A DNA stretch of 64,000 bases from contig VGDT01000010.1 of the NCBI GenBank assembly GCA_016869595.1, positions 1 through 64,000 on the forward strand. The letters run 5' to 3'. Positions within the stretch are counted from its first letter, which is position 1. Every line of letters starts with the position of its first letter. Source of the DNA: Alphaproteobacteria bacterium. Its GTDB lineage: Bacteria > Pseudomonadota > Alphaproteobacteria > Rhizobiales > Beijerinckiaceae. The notes under the pieces are model-generated. The model was not told the origin of the DNA. It ran no database searches and worked only from the letters and a program-made list of their open reading frames with translations. The position numbers and the translations under genes were made by a program. This document shows, in pieces, positions 10,193 to 20,488 of the stretch.

Positions 10193-10386
10193 TTCGCAAA
10201 ACTCCGCAAAATCAACGCCTCGAAGGGCGTATGGGGTCGTCTCGCAGCGACGCCAGCGGCGCTTATAGAGGATAATACCCCCAAATGCGACCCTTCGGCC
10301 TATCCCCGTGATTTGGCGAAGGCAGCGGCAAGCGGGTATAAACCAGCGAGACGCGAGCGCGGCCGAGCGGGGGACAAATCGGGGCG

Positions 10387-11601
10387 ATGCCGTTTATTCT
10401 ATCGCAATTCCTCGAAGCGTCCCGCTGGCTCGGCGCCCTTGTGGTGCTCGCCGTCCATACGTCCAACCTCTTTATTAACATCGCAGACATCATGAGCGCG
10501 CCCCATGCGCCGCTTGTCTACGCCTGGTGGTTCTATGCGGCGTTCGAGCTGGGGCATCAGGCGGTGGTCGCCTTCTTTGTGATGTCAGGCTACCTCGTTG
10601 GCGGCGCGGTGTTGGCGCATCTGCGCAAGAACCAGGCCTTCCTGCGCGAATATTTCATTCATCGCATCTCGCGGATCTATCTGGTCGTGCCTGCCGCGGT
10701 CACGCTTACGCTCGTTCTGGATACGCTTGGTAAATCAATGTTCGCTGACAGCGGCGTTTACGATTGGCCGTTTTTCAAAGGCCATTTTTCCATGCTGCTG
10801 TTTTTTACAAGTCTTCTCAATCTGCAAGGCATCGCCTTCGACTATTTCGGAACCAACGGGCCCTTGTGGTCCCTCGCCTGCGAGTTCTGGTACTACGTCA
10901 CCTTCCCGTTGCTGCTGCTCCCCTTCGCGCGCAATTACCCGCTCGCGATGCGCTGGGGAGGTTTCGCGCTTGGCGTGGCGCTGGTTCAGGCGCTCTCCAC
11001 GCCGCCGAGCTGGTTTACATTTGGATTCATTCTTTGGGCCGCCGGCGCGTTCGCCACGCTGATTCCGCGACCCCCTATTCAGTCGCGCTGGAGGGCGCTT
11101 CTCCTCTACGCCATCGTCGTTGCGATAATTCGCCTTGTCGTACGCGGGTCGATCGTGCAGGCGCATCCCTGGCTTATGAACGCGGCCGATCTCGTCGGCG
11201 CAGGGCTTTTCCTCGTTGTGATGCTTGCCTTCCGCTACGGCCCGTCCGAAGGCTTTTCGCTGCTGCGTCCGAAATTCCACAAGACGCTCGCCGATTTTTC
11301 CTTCTCGCTTTACAGCATCCACATGCCGATCCTGATCTTCGCGCGCGCGGCGGTCAGCAGCCTAATGGGAGAAGACTGGGCGACGCAGCTGGCGACGCCA
11401 GGGAATTATGCGGTGGGCTTTTCGGTGATGGGGATCGCCATTGTCTCCGGCTATTTGTTCTCTCGCGTCACCGAAGCGAAAACAGGCGCTGCGCGTCGTA
11501 AACTGCGCGCCCTTCTGGACAAATGGTGGGCGCCGACCCCACCCATTCCGGCACAGCAGCCGGTTCCGGCGCAACAGGCCCGTCAGCGCATCGAAGCTTA
11601 G
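10387..11601 (+). CDS. acyltransferase 3 family membrane protein
   Basis: Multi-TM protein with [28 protein letters not shown] and [13 protein letters not shown] motifs. Confidence 0.85.
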   Translation: MPFILSQFLEASRWLGALVVLAVHTSNLFINIADIMSAPHAPLVYAWWFYAAFELGHQAVVAFFVMSGYLVGGAVLAHLRKNQAFLREYFIHRISRIYLVVPAAVTLTLVLDTLGKSMFADSGVYDWPFFKGHFSMLLFFTSLLNLQGIAFDYFGTNGPLWSLACEFWYYVTFPLLLLPFARNYPLAMRWGGFALGVALVQALSTPPSWFTFGFILWAAGAFATLIPRPPIQSRWRALLLYAIVVAIIRLVVRGSIVQAHPWLMNAADLVGAGLFLVVMLAFRYGPSEGFSLLRPKFHKTLADFSFSLYSIHMPILIFARAAVSSLMGEDWATQLATPGNYAVGFSVMGIAIVSGYLFSRVTEAKTGAARRKLRALLDKWWAPTPPIPAQQPVPAQQARQRIEA

Positions 11602-12971
11602 GTCTGCGGCCTGAGCAGCCGCGACGGCGCGCGCATCGTCACAAGCTCTTCCGCCATTGTCGGATGCACAGCCATCGTCGCATCGAAATCGCTCTTCGTC
11701 GCTCCCATGCGCAAGGCGACGGCGACAAGCTGCGCCATCTCGCCGGCCTCGGGACCGAGAATATGCGCGCCAAGCACGCGCCCATTGGAGTTGTCCACGA
11801 TAAGCTTCATGTAAACGCGTTCGGCGCGACCGGAGAGCGTCGCGCGCAGCGGGCGAAATTGCGTTTCGTAGATATCCAGCGCGCCATGGCGCGCGAGCGC
11901 CTCGCATTCGGTCAGTCCGACCGTTCCAATTTCTGGCGTCGTGAAAACGGCGCTCGGCGTATGTTCATAATTGATCGTCGTCGGCGTCTCGCCGAAGACG
12001 CTGTCGGCGAATGCCTGACCTTCGCGAATGGCGACGGGCGTAAGATTGACGCGATCGGTGACGTCGCCGACTGCATAGATGGACTCGACGCTGGCGCGCG
12101 AATGCTCATCGACGGCGACAGCGCCATTTTCCCGAAGGTTCACGCCGACGGCCTCTAGTCCGAGGTTCTGCGTCAATGGCCTACGCCCCGTCGCCACAAG
12201 GACGCAGTCGACCGTAAGCGACGCGCCGTCGCTCATCTCGACATCAAGACCCGCGGCGCTTTTCGTGATGCGCGTCGGCAGGACGCCAGCCCGGTGTTCG
12301 ACGCCCGCCGTCTTGAGGGCATCGGCAAGGCGTGAGCGCAGATCATCGTCGAAGCCGCGCAGCGGCAGATCGGCGCGATAGGCGAGGCGCACCTTAGCGC
12401 CGAGCCGCGCGAACACGCTTGCGAATTCGACCGCGATATATCCGCCTCCGACGATCAGCAGCCTTTGCGGAAATTCCGGCAGATCGAAAATCTCGTTTGA
12501 GGATACGCCGAGTTCGATACCCGGAATGTGCGGCGCGAGCACCGGCGCGCCGCCCGTGGCGATGAGAATGTAGCGCGCGCGAGCGGTACGGCCGTTGGCG
12601 AAACGCACGCTATTGGGGTCGGTGAGCGTTGCACGCGCGCGGATAAGTTCGACGCCCGAACTCGCGAGCGCCGCCTCGTAAAACCCTGAAAGTCGCGTGA
12701 TCTCTTTTTCCTTGGCGGCGACAAGCGTCGGCCAGTCGAATGCGACGTCGCCGACGCGCCAGCCGAAACCTGCGGCGTCCTCGAATTCGTCGCGAAAGCG
12801 GCTCGCGAGCACGTAAAGCTTTTTGGGGACGCAGCCGCGGATGACGCAAGTGCCGCCGACGCGAAACTCCTCGGCGATGGCGACTTTCGCGCCATGACTG
12901 GCGGCGACGCGCGCCGCCCGCGCGCCGCCCGACCCTGCGCCGACGACGATAAGATCATAGTCGAAAGTCAT
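11598..12971 (-). CDS. gor: glutathione-disulfide reductase
   Basis: [21 protein letters not shown] redox disulfide; FAD/NAD motifs; [14 protein letters not shown]-terminal dimer motif. Confidence 0.94.
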   Translation of the reverse strand: MTFDYDLIVVGAGSGGARAARVAASHGAKVAIAEEFRVGGTCVIRGCVPKKLYVLASRFRDEFEDAAGFGWRVGDVAFDWPTLVAAKEKEITRLSGFYEAALASSGVELIRARATLTDPNSVRFANGRTARARYILIATGGAPVLAPHIPGIELGVSSNEIFDLPEFPQRLLIVGGGYIAVEFASVFARLGAKVRLAYRADLPLRGFDDDLRSRLADALKTAGVEHRAGVLPTRITKSAAGLDVEMSDGASLTVDCVLVATGRRPLTQNLGLEAVGVNLRENGAVAVDEHSRASVESIYAVGDVTDRVNLTPVAIREGQAFADSVFGETPTTINYEHTPSAVFTTPEIGTVGLTECEALARHGALDIYETQFRPLRATLSGRAERVYMKLIVDNSNGRVLGAHILGPEAGEMAQLVAVALRMGATKSDFDATMAVHPTMAEELVTMRAPSRLLRPQT

Positions 12972-13696
12972 AGGGGGTCGCCTGATATGTTTCCTAAAAT
13001 ACGCACGCCCTCGGCGCCCGCGATGAAAATCGCGGTGGCTAGGCCGATGAACAGTCCATGATCCACGACTCCGGGAATCGCCGAAAGCCGCGCAGCGAGC
13101 GCTTCAGGATCGTCGATCGCGCCAAAGGCGCAATCGACGATGTAATGTCCGCCGTCGGTGATGAAGCGCTCGCCAGGCGCGGCTTCGCGCAGCATCAGCG
13201 GTCCAATGAGTCCAAGCCCGCGCGCCACGCGTTCGATCTGCAGCACGGTGGAGCGCGCGCCAAAACGATCGATTTCGACGGGCAGGGGGAAGGCGCCAAG
13301 CGTCTCCACCTCCTTCGTTGCGTCCGCAATGACGAACATCCGCGTCGATGCGGCAGCGACAATTTTCTCGCGCAGCAGCGCGCCGCCGCCGCCTTTGATC
13401 AGGCGAAGCGCGTGGTCGAATTCGTCAGCGCCGTCGACGGCCAGATCGAGCTGCGGCGTCTCGTCGAGAGTCGAAAGCGCTATTCCAAGGCCTTCGGCCT
13501 GAGCGCGCGTGCGCTCGGAGGTCGGCACGCAGACGACGTCGAGGCCGTCCTTGACGCGGGCCCCGAGAAGATCGACGAAATGCGCCGCGGTTGATCCTGT
13601 GCCGAGTCCCAACCGCATGCCATGCGTCACAGACTCGAGCGCAGCGCGTGCGGCGGCGCGTTTCATTCCTTCGGCTGAAAGTGCGCTCATGGACAT
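12968..13696 (-). CDS. rpiA: ribose-5-phosphate isomerase A
   Basis: [46 protein letters not shown], the RpiA signature; overlaps gor by 4 nt. Confidence 0.96.
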   Translation of the reverse strand: MSMSALSAEGMKRAAARAALESVTHGMRLGLGTGSTAAHFVDLLGARVKDGLDVVCVPTSERTRAQAEGLGIALSTLDETPQLDLAVDGADEFDHALRLIKGGGGALLREKIVAAASTRMFVIADATKEVETLGAFPLPVEIDRFGARSTVLQIERVARGLGLIGPLMLREAAPGERFITDGGHYIVDCAFGAIDDPEALAARLSAIPGVVDHGLFIGLATAIFIAGAEGVRILGNISGDPL

Positions 13697-13717
13697 TCGC
13701 TTTGTAGCGTCGCTCGC

Positions 13718-14116
13718 CTATTTGGCCGGCGGCGTGCAGACCACCGCGGTTTCGTTCAGCACAAAGCAGATCGACATCAAGCCAGAACGCAAATCGACGC
13801 GGAACACGCCGCCTTCGCCCGTGTGCCGCGAGGCGACCAGCGCATATTCGCTGAAAGCGCCGGCGCGCGCGCCTTCGCCTGGCGGATAGCAGAGCGTCAC
13901 GCCGACCGCTGCGCCTTCCTTCAGCCCATATTGGCAGGCGCCGACCTCGCCATTGGATCGATCCAGACGAAACACGCGATTGAGGTCCGTCTGCGGCGCT
14001 GCAAGAAACTCGTAGTTACCGGCGGCCGCCGCCGACGCCCCAAGCTCGGCGAATAAAAGCGCGCCAACCGTCAAAACAAAAATTCGCCGCATTTGGAAAT
14101 GGCGCGTTCCACGCAT
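13718..14116 (-). CDS. secreted hypothetical protein
   Basis: MRRIFVLTVGALLFAELGASAAAA signal peptide; short ORF downstream of nothing recognizable. Confidence 0.6.
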   Translation of the reverse strand: MRGTRHFQMRRIFVLTVGALLFAELGASAAAAGNYEFLAAPQTDLNRVFRLDRSNGEVGACQYGLKEGAAVGVTLCYPPGEGARAGAFSEYALVASRHTGEGGVFRVDLRSGLMSICFVLNETAVVCTPPAK

Positions 14117-14236
14117 AGTTGCGCTCCCTCTCGCGAATCGGTCGACGCAGTCTACACGCAGAGCTTCGAGCGCGGAGCCGGTAAAATTGGCGGGGCGCCT
14201 TGATCCCGGACCTTTGCGAGGCTACGCCGTCAAGCT

Positions 14237-14941
14237 ATGGCGACCCGCGCTCCTGTTCTCATTTTTGACCTCGACGGCACATTGGCCGACACCGCCGATG
14301 ATCTCATTGGCGCGCTCAATGTGCTGCTGACGCGCGAGGGCTTGGCGCCCGTGGCGTTGGCGGACGGTCGGCCGCTTGTCGGCGCCGGCGCGCGGGCGCT
14401 GATCGAGCGCGGCTTCGCCTGTCGAGGGGCGCCGCTCGAACCTTTGCGCGCCGACGCGCTCGTCCGTGATTTTCTTACGTATTATGAAGCGCATATCGCC
14501 GACGAGAGCCGGCTTTTCCCTGGCGCGCTTGCGGCGCTCGATCGGTTCAGGGCGGCGGGGTTTCGACTCGCCGTCTGCACCAACAAATCCGAAGGGCTTG
14601 CGCGATTGCTGCTGCAAAAGCTCTCGGCGGCGGACCGCTTCGCAGCGATATGCGGCCGCGGCAGCTTTCCCATGCACAAACCCGATCCGCGCACGCTGTG
14701 GTTGACGATCGAGGCGGCCGACGGCGATCCGCGGCGCGCGGTTATGGTGGGGGACTCGAAAACAGATATCGACACCGCCCGCGCCGCCGGGACGCCGACG
14801 GTGGCGGTGGATTTCGGTTATACCGACACCCCGGTCGCGGCGTTTTCGCCCGATCGCATTATCTCTCATTTCGACGAGCTATGGGATGCGGTGACGTCTC
14901 TTGAGGATGCCCTGTTTTCGGAGGCGCCGCTGACGACGTGA
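14237..14941 (+). CDS. gph: phosphoglycolate phosphatase (HAD superfamily)
   Basis: LIFDLDGTLADTADDLIGALN...FRLAVCTNKSEGLARLLL...AVMVGDSKTDIDTARAAG. Confidence 0.92.
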   Translation: MATRAPVLIFDLDGTLADTADDLIGALNVLLTREGLAPVALADGRPLVGAGARALIERGFACRGAPLEPLRADALVRDFLTYYEAHIADESRLFPGALAALDRFRAAGFRLAVCTNKSEGLARLLLQKLSAADRFAAICGRGSFPMHKPDPRTLWLTIEAADGDPRRAVMVGDSKTDIDTARAAGTPTVAVDFGYTDTPVAAFSPDRIISHFDELWDAVTSLEDALFSEAPLTT

Positions 14942-15000
14942 TCTATGGCGTGTCTTCGCCCGCGGCGCCCTTCATTGTAGCTCACGAGGTCTTCGCTATG

Positions 15001-15549
15001 GATAAAATGCATTTCACGCGAATGGACCGGGGAACCGACGAGGATTTCCAGATCCTCAAAAAAGTTCACGAGCACACGCTGAAAGAACTGCCGGACCGGC
15101 TCTTCGGACTGCTGCGCGATTTGAGCAAGGACACCGCCTATAACATCACGCGCTTCGATCACTGTCTTCAATCCGCGACCCGCGCGTTGCGCGATGGCAA
15201 GGACGAGGAATATGTGGTCGTCGCTCTATTGCATGACGCTTGCGAAACGCTGGCGCCCTTCAATCATGGCGAAGTCATCGCCGCGATTTTGAAACCCTTC
15301 ATCAGCCGCAACAATTATTGGATGCTGGCGCAGCACGGCCTGTTCCAAACTTATTTCTATGCCGCTCATTTTGGCCTCGACCCCAACGCCCGCGATAAAT
15401 TCAAGTCCGATCCGGCCTATGAGCAGACGGTCGAGTTCTGCGCCAAATACGACGAAGTGTCCTTCGATCCCGCCTACAAGAACGAGCCGCTCTCGACCTT
15501 CGAGCCGATGGTGCGCCGCGTTTTGTCGAAGGAGTGGACTCCGCCGTGA
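15001..15549 (+). CDS. HD-domain protein, candidate PhnZ/MIOX-like diiron oxygenase or phosphohydrolase
   Basis: YNITRFDHCLQSATRALRDGKDEEYVVVALLHDACETL...NHGEVIAAIL...AQHGLFQTYF...KYDEVSFD; H..HD..H..H..D ligand spacing. ATG at 15001 preferred over the ORF-track start at 14938. Confidence 0.75.
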   Translation, partial: DKMHFTRMDRGTDEDFQILKKVHEHTLKELPDRLFGLLRDLSKDTAYNITRFDHCLQSATRALRDGKDEEYVVVALLHDACETLAPFNHGEVIAAILKPFISRNNYWMLAQHGLFQTYFYAAHFGLDPNARDKFKSDPAYEQTVEFCAKYDEVSFDPAYKNEPLSTFEPMVRRVLSKEWTPP

Positions 15550-15652
15550 GCCAGGCCCGGCGGCGAGGCTTGAGCCTCTCCAAGACGCTCGGCCCGTCTT
15601 GACGGACGGCGCTGGGTTCTCCTACACGAGGAGGATCGTTCGCCAAGGCGAC

Positions 15653-15727
15653 GGGCGGCTAGCTCAGCGGGAGAGCACTCCCTTCACACGGGAGGGGTCA
15701 CAGGTTCAATCCCTGTGCCGCCCACCA
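15653..15727 (+). tRNA. tRNA-Val (anticodon CAC), CCA encoded
   Basis: GGGCGGCTAGCTCAGCGGGAGAGCACTCCCTTCACACGGGAGGGGTCACAGGTTCAATCCCTGTGCCGCCCACCA cloverleaf; loop TTCACAC. Confidence 0.95.
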
Positions 15728-15776
15728 TTAAAATCAGTAAATTACATAGAAGCGCGGTTCGGGGCCGATAGCGAGA

Positions 15777-16442
15777 TCAGCCGGCGATGAAAGCCATTTC
15801 GGGCACATGAGCAGGAATGGACAATTTCGCGCCCGTATTCGCGATGATTTCCTCGATTTCGACGCTTGGCGCCCGTTCGCGCAGCGCCAATCCGTCTTCG
15901 GTGGGCTCGATCACCGCTAATTCTGTGACGATCAAACTGACGCGGCGCGCTGCGGTTGGCGGCAACGTCAGCTCCTCGACGATCTTCGGAGCGCCCTTGG
16001 CGCTATGTTGCATGGCCACGATGACGCGTTTGGCGCCAGTGACGAGATCCATCGCGCCGCCCATGCCAGGCACGATTTTTCCGGGAACCATCCAGTTGGC
16101 GAGCCGCCCCTTTGAATCGACCTGGAGTCCGCCAAGGACCGTCATGTCGACGTGGCCGCCGCGAATGAGCGCGAAACTCGTCACGCTGTCGAACGCGATC
16201 GCGCCCGGCAATGCCGAGATGAAGCCGCCTCCGGCGTCCGTCAGGTTGGGGTCTTCCATGCCTTGCGGCGGCGGCGCGCCAAAACCGATGATGCCGTTTT
16301 CGCTCTGAAACGCCACATGCATGCCGTCCGGCACGTAAGCGGCGACGAGCGTCGGCAAGCCGATACCCAGATTTACGAGCATTCCGTCGCGCAATTCCAA
16401 AGCGACGCGGCGAGCGATGACTTCCTTTGCGTCCATCAGCAC
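15777..16442 (-). CDS. 3-oxoacid CoA-transferase subunit B
   Basis: [47 protein letters not shown]; CoA-transferase beta signature. Confidence 0.93.
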   Translation of the reverse strand: MLMDAKEVIARRVALELRDGMLVNLGIGLPTLVAAYVPDGMHVAFQSENGIIGFGAPPPQGMEDPNLTDAGGGFISALPGAIAFDSVTSFALIRGGHVDMTVLGGLQVDSKGRLANWMVPGKIVPGMGGAMDLVTGAKRVIVAMQHSAKGAPKIVEELTLPPTAARRVSLIVTELAVIEPTEDGLALRERAPSVEIEEIIANTGAKLSIPAHVPEMAFIAG

Positions 16443-17089
16443 GCTCTCCCCACAAGATGATTGACGAGCACGCCAGGGGTGCGGACGGCGTCCGGCGGAA
16501 TCACGCCGACCGGCACGATGTGATCCGATTCGGCGATGACGCAGTCAGCGGCGAAAGCCATGACCGGATTGAAATTCGCCGCCGTCAGACGATAGGTGAG
16601 ATTGCCGAAATAGTCCGCTTCATGCGCGTGCAGCAGCGCGAAATCGGCGCGAATCGGCGCTTCGAGAAGATAGTCCGCGCCGTCGATTTCAAGAACGCGC
16701 TTGTCTTCCGCCACGGTCGTTCCGACGCCAGTCGGCGTCAGCACGCCGCCGAGCCCGCTGCCGCCGGCTCGGATGCGCTCGGCGAGCGTGCCCTGCGGAA
16801 CGAGCTCGACGTCGATTTCCCCGGCGATCATTTTTTTCTGCGTCGTAGGATTGGTGCCGATATGCGACGCTATGATTCGCGTAACGCATCCCGCGTCGAT
16901 CAGCTTGCCGACGCCCACGCCCGGCCGCGCGGTATCGTTGCCAATAATGGTGAGCCGTTTCGCGCCGCGGGCCGCCAACGCGTCGAACAAGCGTTCGGGC
17001 GAGCCGACCCCCAAGAAACCGCCGAACATCACGCTGGCGCCGTCCGGAATGAGATCGGCGGCTTCTCCTGCTGTAATTGCTTTTCTCAT
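16436..17089 (-). CDS. 3-oxoacid CoA-transferase subunit A
   Basis: [52 protein letters not shown]; overlaps subunit B. Confidence 0.92.
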   Translation of the reverse strand: MRKAITAGEAADLIPDGASVMFGGFLGVGSPERLFDALAARGAKRLTIIGNDTARPGVGVGKLIDAGCVTRIIASHIGTNPTTQKKMIAGEIDVELVPQGTLAERIRAGGSGLGGVLTPTGVGTTVAEDKRVLEIDGADYLLEAPIRADFALLHAHEADYFGNLTYRLTAANFNPVMAFAADCVIAESDHIVPVGVIPPDAVRTPGVLVNHLVGRAC

Positions 17090-17099
17090 GCGGCTACGC

Positions 17100-17939
17100 C
17101 TAGCCCATGTTGTGAAGGCCGGCGTCGACATAGATCGTGTCGCCGGTCATTCCGGAAGCGCCGCCCCCGACGAGGAAGGCGACGACACGGCCGACTTCGG
17201 CGATGTCGACCAATCGGTGTTCCGGACTCCGCGCAACCGCTGCGTCAACAAGCTCATCGAATTGAGCGATCCCGCTGGCGGCGCGAGTCTTCAGCGGACC
17301 GGGAGACACGGCATAGACGCGGATACCCTTGTCGCCGAGCTCGGCCGAAAGGTAGCGAACCGTCGCTTGGAGCGCCGCTTTCACCGGACCCATGACGTTG
17401 TAATGATTCACGACCTTGTCGGCGCCGTGATAACTCATGGTCAGTATCGCGCCGCCCTGCGTCATCAGCGGCTCGGCAAGACGCGCCATCTCGATGAAAG
17501 AGTAGCAGGAGATGTGCATCGCCTGCTGAAAGCCGGCGAACGAGCAGTCGACGACGCGGCCGTGGAGATCATCGCGCGGCGCAAAAGCGATGGAATGAAT
17601 AAGGAAATCCAGCCTGCCCCACTCAGCTCGAATTTGGTCGAACGCCGCTTCGAGCTCGCCAGGATGCTCGACGTTGAGCGGCATGATCAAATTTGCCTGA
17701 ATTTGCTCAGCGAGCGGCCGAACGTATTTTTCAGATTTTTCGTTCGCGTAGGTTATCGCGAGTTCCGCGCCGAAGGCTCGCAGCTTTGAAGCGCAACCAA
17801 AGGCGATGCTGTGCTCATTGGCGACGCCTACGACGAGGCCGCGTTTGCCGCGCAACATATCCCCGATACGGCTTTCCGGGTCCCATACTTTCGGGAGGGG
17901 GTCGACCGCTCGACGGGTCTCGTCGACAAGCGTCATCAC
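17100..17939 (-). CDS. fabI: enoyl-[acyl-carrier-protein] reductase (NADH), FabI type
   Basis: [40 protein letters not shown]...[34 protein letters not shown]; YxxMGxxKAAL motif. Confidence 0.9.
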   Translation of the reverse strand: MMTLVDETRRAVDPLPKVWDPESRIGDMLRGKRGLVVGVANEHSIAFGCASKLRAFGAELAITYANEKSEKYVRPLAEQIQANLIMPLNVEHPGELEAAFDQIRAEWGRLDFLIHSIAFAPRDDLHGRVVDCSFAGFQQAMHISCYSFIEMARLAEPLMTQGGAILTMSYHGADKVVNHYNVMGPVKAALQATVRYLSAELGDKGIRVYAVSPGPLKTRAASGIAQFDELVDAAVARSPEHRLVDIAEVGRVVAFLVGGGASGMTGDTIYVDAGLHNMG

Positions 17940-18036
17940 GTCGCTCCTTGCACGCGGCTATTAAGCGTCGGCTTCTAGAGCTGCGTGGTGACGGCTTAAT
18001 GAATGAGCCCCAAAATGGCGGATGCGCCAAGCGCTA

Positions 18037-18831
18037 TCAGTGAGCGGTCCAGCCGCCGTCCATCGCGAGAATCGCGCCGGTTATCGAGCTGGCGTCCTCC
18101 GACGCCAGGAAAACCGCGAGCGCCGCGACTTGCTCCGAAGTGACGAATTGTTTCGTCGGCTGCGCTTCAAGAAGCACGTCGTGAACGACTTCCTCGCGGC
18201 TCATGTGGCGCGCCTCCATTGTCGCCGGGATTTGTCGCTCAACGAGAGGAGTCCAGACATAGCCGGGCGCGATCGCGTTCACCGTGATGCCATTGCGCGC
18301 GAATTCGAGCGCGGCGGTTTTGGTCAGTCCCGCAATGCCATGCTTCGCGGCGACATAGGCGGATTTAAAGGGTGAAGCGACGAGCGCATGGGCAGAGGCG
18401 GTGTTGACGATGCGTCCCCAGTTGCGTCGTTTCATGCCGGGCGCTACGGCGCGAATCGTGTGAAAGGCCGCGGACAAATTGATCGCAATGATCGAATCCC
18501 ATTTTTCAGGCGGAAACTCTTCCAAGGGCGCCACGTGCTGCACGCCGGCGTTGTTGACCAGAATATCAACGGACCCGAAAGTTTCTTCGGCCTCGCCGAC
18601 CATATTGGCGATCGCCGCCGGCGACCCCATATCCGCGGCGCAATAGATCGATTTGACGCCAAACTCGTGCTCAATTCCGAGGCGTTCGTCTTCGATTTCC
18701 TCGGCGGGGCCAAGGCCGTTGATGACGACATTGGCGCCCTGCGCAGCAAATGCGCGAGCGATGGCGAGACCGATGCCGCTTGTCGAGCCCGTCACGAGCG
18801 CCGTCTTGCCCAGGATCATCTGAATTCCCAC
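18037..18831 (-). CDS. 3-hydroxybutyrate dehydrogenase (SDR)
   Basis: LGKTALVTGSTSGIGLAIARAFAAQGANVVINGLG...NNAGVQHVAPLEEFPPEKWDSIIAINLSAAFHTIRA...SAYVAAKHGIAGLTKT...MSREEVVHDVLLEAQPTKQFVT, matching bacterial BDH. Confidence 0.92.
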   Translation of the reverse strand: MGIQMILGKTALVTGSTSGIGLAIARAFAAQGANVVINGLGPAEEIEDERLGIEHEFGVKSIYCAADMGSPAAIANMVGEAEETFGSVDILVNNAGVQHVAPLEEFPPEKWDSIIAINLSAAFHTIRAVAPGMKRRNWGRIVNTASAHALVASPFKSAYVAAKHGIAGLTKTAALEFARNGITVNAIAPGYVWTPLVERQIPATMEARHMSREEVVHDVLLEAQPTKQFVTSEQVAALAVFLASEDASSITGAILAMDGGWTAH

Positions 18832-19059
18832 TGATAAAGTTTAGTACACGCTGGCGTAGACCGGCAGCTCAACTTCTATGTGAAGCTTTGATGATATTTC
18901 GGTGAAGAACTCGAAATCGCTGCGACGGCAATATTAACTCGCTGCGTTTTCATCTGGCTGTCAAAGGCAAGCGCCAAAATCACGGACGATGATCCAGCAT
19001 ATTGGATGCGGCTGCAGGCGCGATACGACCGAGTCGCAATCGCTTCATGCGGAGGCGGC

Positions 19060-20484
19060 ATGGCGACGAACCACAATCCGATCCGCAACACCACCTGGGA
19101 TGAGCTGCAGATTGGGGCAAGCGCGCGTATCGAGCGGTCGTGTACGACTGAGGATCTGATACTGTTCGCGCATGCCTCGGGCAATCTCAACCCGCTGATG
19201 CTGCCGGGCGGCGACGGCGAAACCGACGCGATCGCGCCGTCGCTGTGGGTGGGTTCGCTCGTTTCGGCGGTGCTCGGCAACCTATTGCCGGGGCCTGGCA
19301 CACTCTATCTCGCGCAGAATTTTCGTTTCAAAGAACGCGTGCGGCCTGGCGAGAGACTCGTCGTCGAAGTGCGCTGCACGGAGAAGCGAGAAAAGCCCGT
19401 TGCCCTGTTCGACGTGCGCGTAACCAAGTCCGATGGTTCGACAGCTTGCGAAGGCGTCGCTGAAGTGGCGGCGCCGCTCGAGACAATCATTTCGCGACGC
19501 GAAGATTTGCCAGCGATTATCTTCGATCAGCACGACCACTTTTCTCGATTGATCGATCGCGCCTCAGGGCTTGATCCGCTGCGCACCGCAGTCGTATGTC
19601 CCGATGACCAGAACTCGCTTGCCGGCGCCATTCTCGCCGCCGAGCGTCGGCTCATCGAGCCTCTATTGATCGGTTCGCGAGAAAAAATTCTCGACGTGGC
19701 GGCGACATCCGACATCTCGATCGACGAGAGTTGGATCATAGACGCAGCAAATGCGTATGAAGCTTGCCGTCGCGCCGTCGAACTGACGCAGCGCGGCGAG
19801 GCGCGCGCCATCATGAAGGGCAATGTGCATTCCGATGAAATCCTAGGCGCGATCGTCAAGAAAGACGCCGGCCTGCGAACCGCGCGGCGCATCAGTCATG
19901 TTTTTGCGATGGACGCGCCGACGCTCGATCGCCTGCTCTTCATTTCGGACGCCGCCGTGAATATCGCGCCTGACCTGTCAGTGAAGGTCGACATTGTTCA
20001 AAACGCCATCGATCTCGCTCACGCCTGCGGCGTCGAAACGCCGAAAGTCGGCGTGCTCTCCGCCGTCGAGACCGTCAACGTCGCCATTCCTTCGACGCTC
20101 GACGCCGCGATCCTGTCGAAAATGGCGGAACGTGGACAGATCAGGGGCGGGGTCGTCGATGGTCCACTGGCGATGGACAACGCTGTCGATATTGGGGCCG
20201 CGCGCACAAAGGGCATTACCTCCTTCGTCGCCGGCCGCGCCGATATTCTGATCGCGCCTAACATCGAAGCCGGCAACATGCTCGCCAAGGAGTTGACCTT
20301 CGTCGCCCGCGCCGAAGCCGCCGGCCTCGTCCTTGGCGCGAAGGTTCCCGTTATGCTCACAAGCCGCGCCGACAATGACCGCGCCAGGCTTGCTTCGAGC
20401 GCGCTCGCCGCGCTCTACGACCATTGGCGCGAGACCGGCGCCGCGATCTCTGCGTCGGAGTCGTTGCCCAAGGCCGCGGAGTAA
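19060..20484 (+). CDS. bifunctional protein: MaoC-like (R)-enoyl-CoA hydratase domain fused to phosphate acetyl/butyryltransferase domain
   Basis: N-terminal WDELQIGASARIERSCTTEDLILFAHASGNLNPLML (MaoC); C-terminal VGVLSAVETVNVAIPSTLDAAILSKMAERGQIRGGVVDGPLAMDNAV...PNIEAGNMLAKEL...LTSRADNDRARL (Pta/Ptb). ATG 19060 (MATNHNP) preferred. Confidence 0.9.
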   Translation: MATNHNPIRNTTWDELQIGASARIERSCTTEDLILFAHASGNLNPLMLPGGDGETDAIAPSLWVGSLVSAVLGNLLPGPGTLYLAQNFRFKERVRPGERLVVEVRCTEKREKPVALFDVRVTKSDGSTACEGVAEVAAPLETIISRREDLPAIIFDQHDHFSRLIDRASGLDPLRTAVVCPDDQNSLAGAILAAERRLIEPLLIGSREKILDVAATSDISIDESWIIDAANAYEACRRAVELTQRGEARAIMKGNVHSDEILGAIVKKDAGLRTARRISHVFAMDAPTLDRLLFISDAAVNIAPDLSVKVDIVQNAIDLAHACGVETPKVGVLSAVETVNVAIPSTLDAAILSKMAERGQIRGGVVDGPLAMDNAVDIGAARTKGITSFVAGRADILIAPNIEAGNMLAKELTFVARAEAAGLVLGAKVPVMLTSRADNDRARLASSALAALYDHWRETGAAISASESLPKAAE

Positions 20485-20488
20485 GCCT

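Noticed and set aside
17100-17939. Second enoyl reductase as a bona fide novel enzyme
   Set aside because: Sequence is a normal FabI-type SDR; any special substrate role is only contextual, so it is treated within the PHB module finding.
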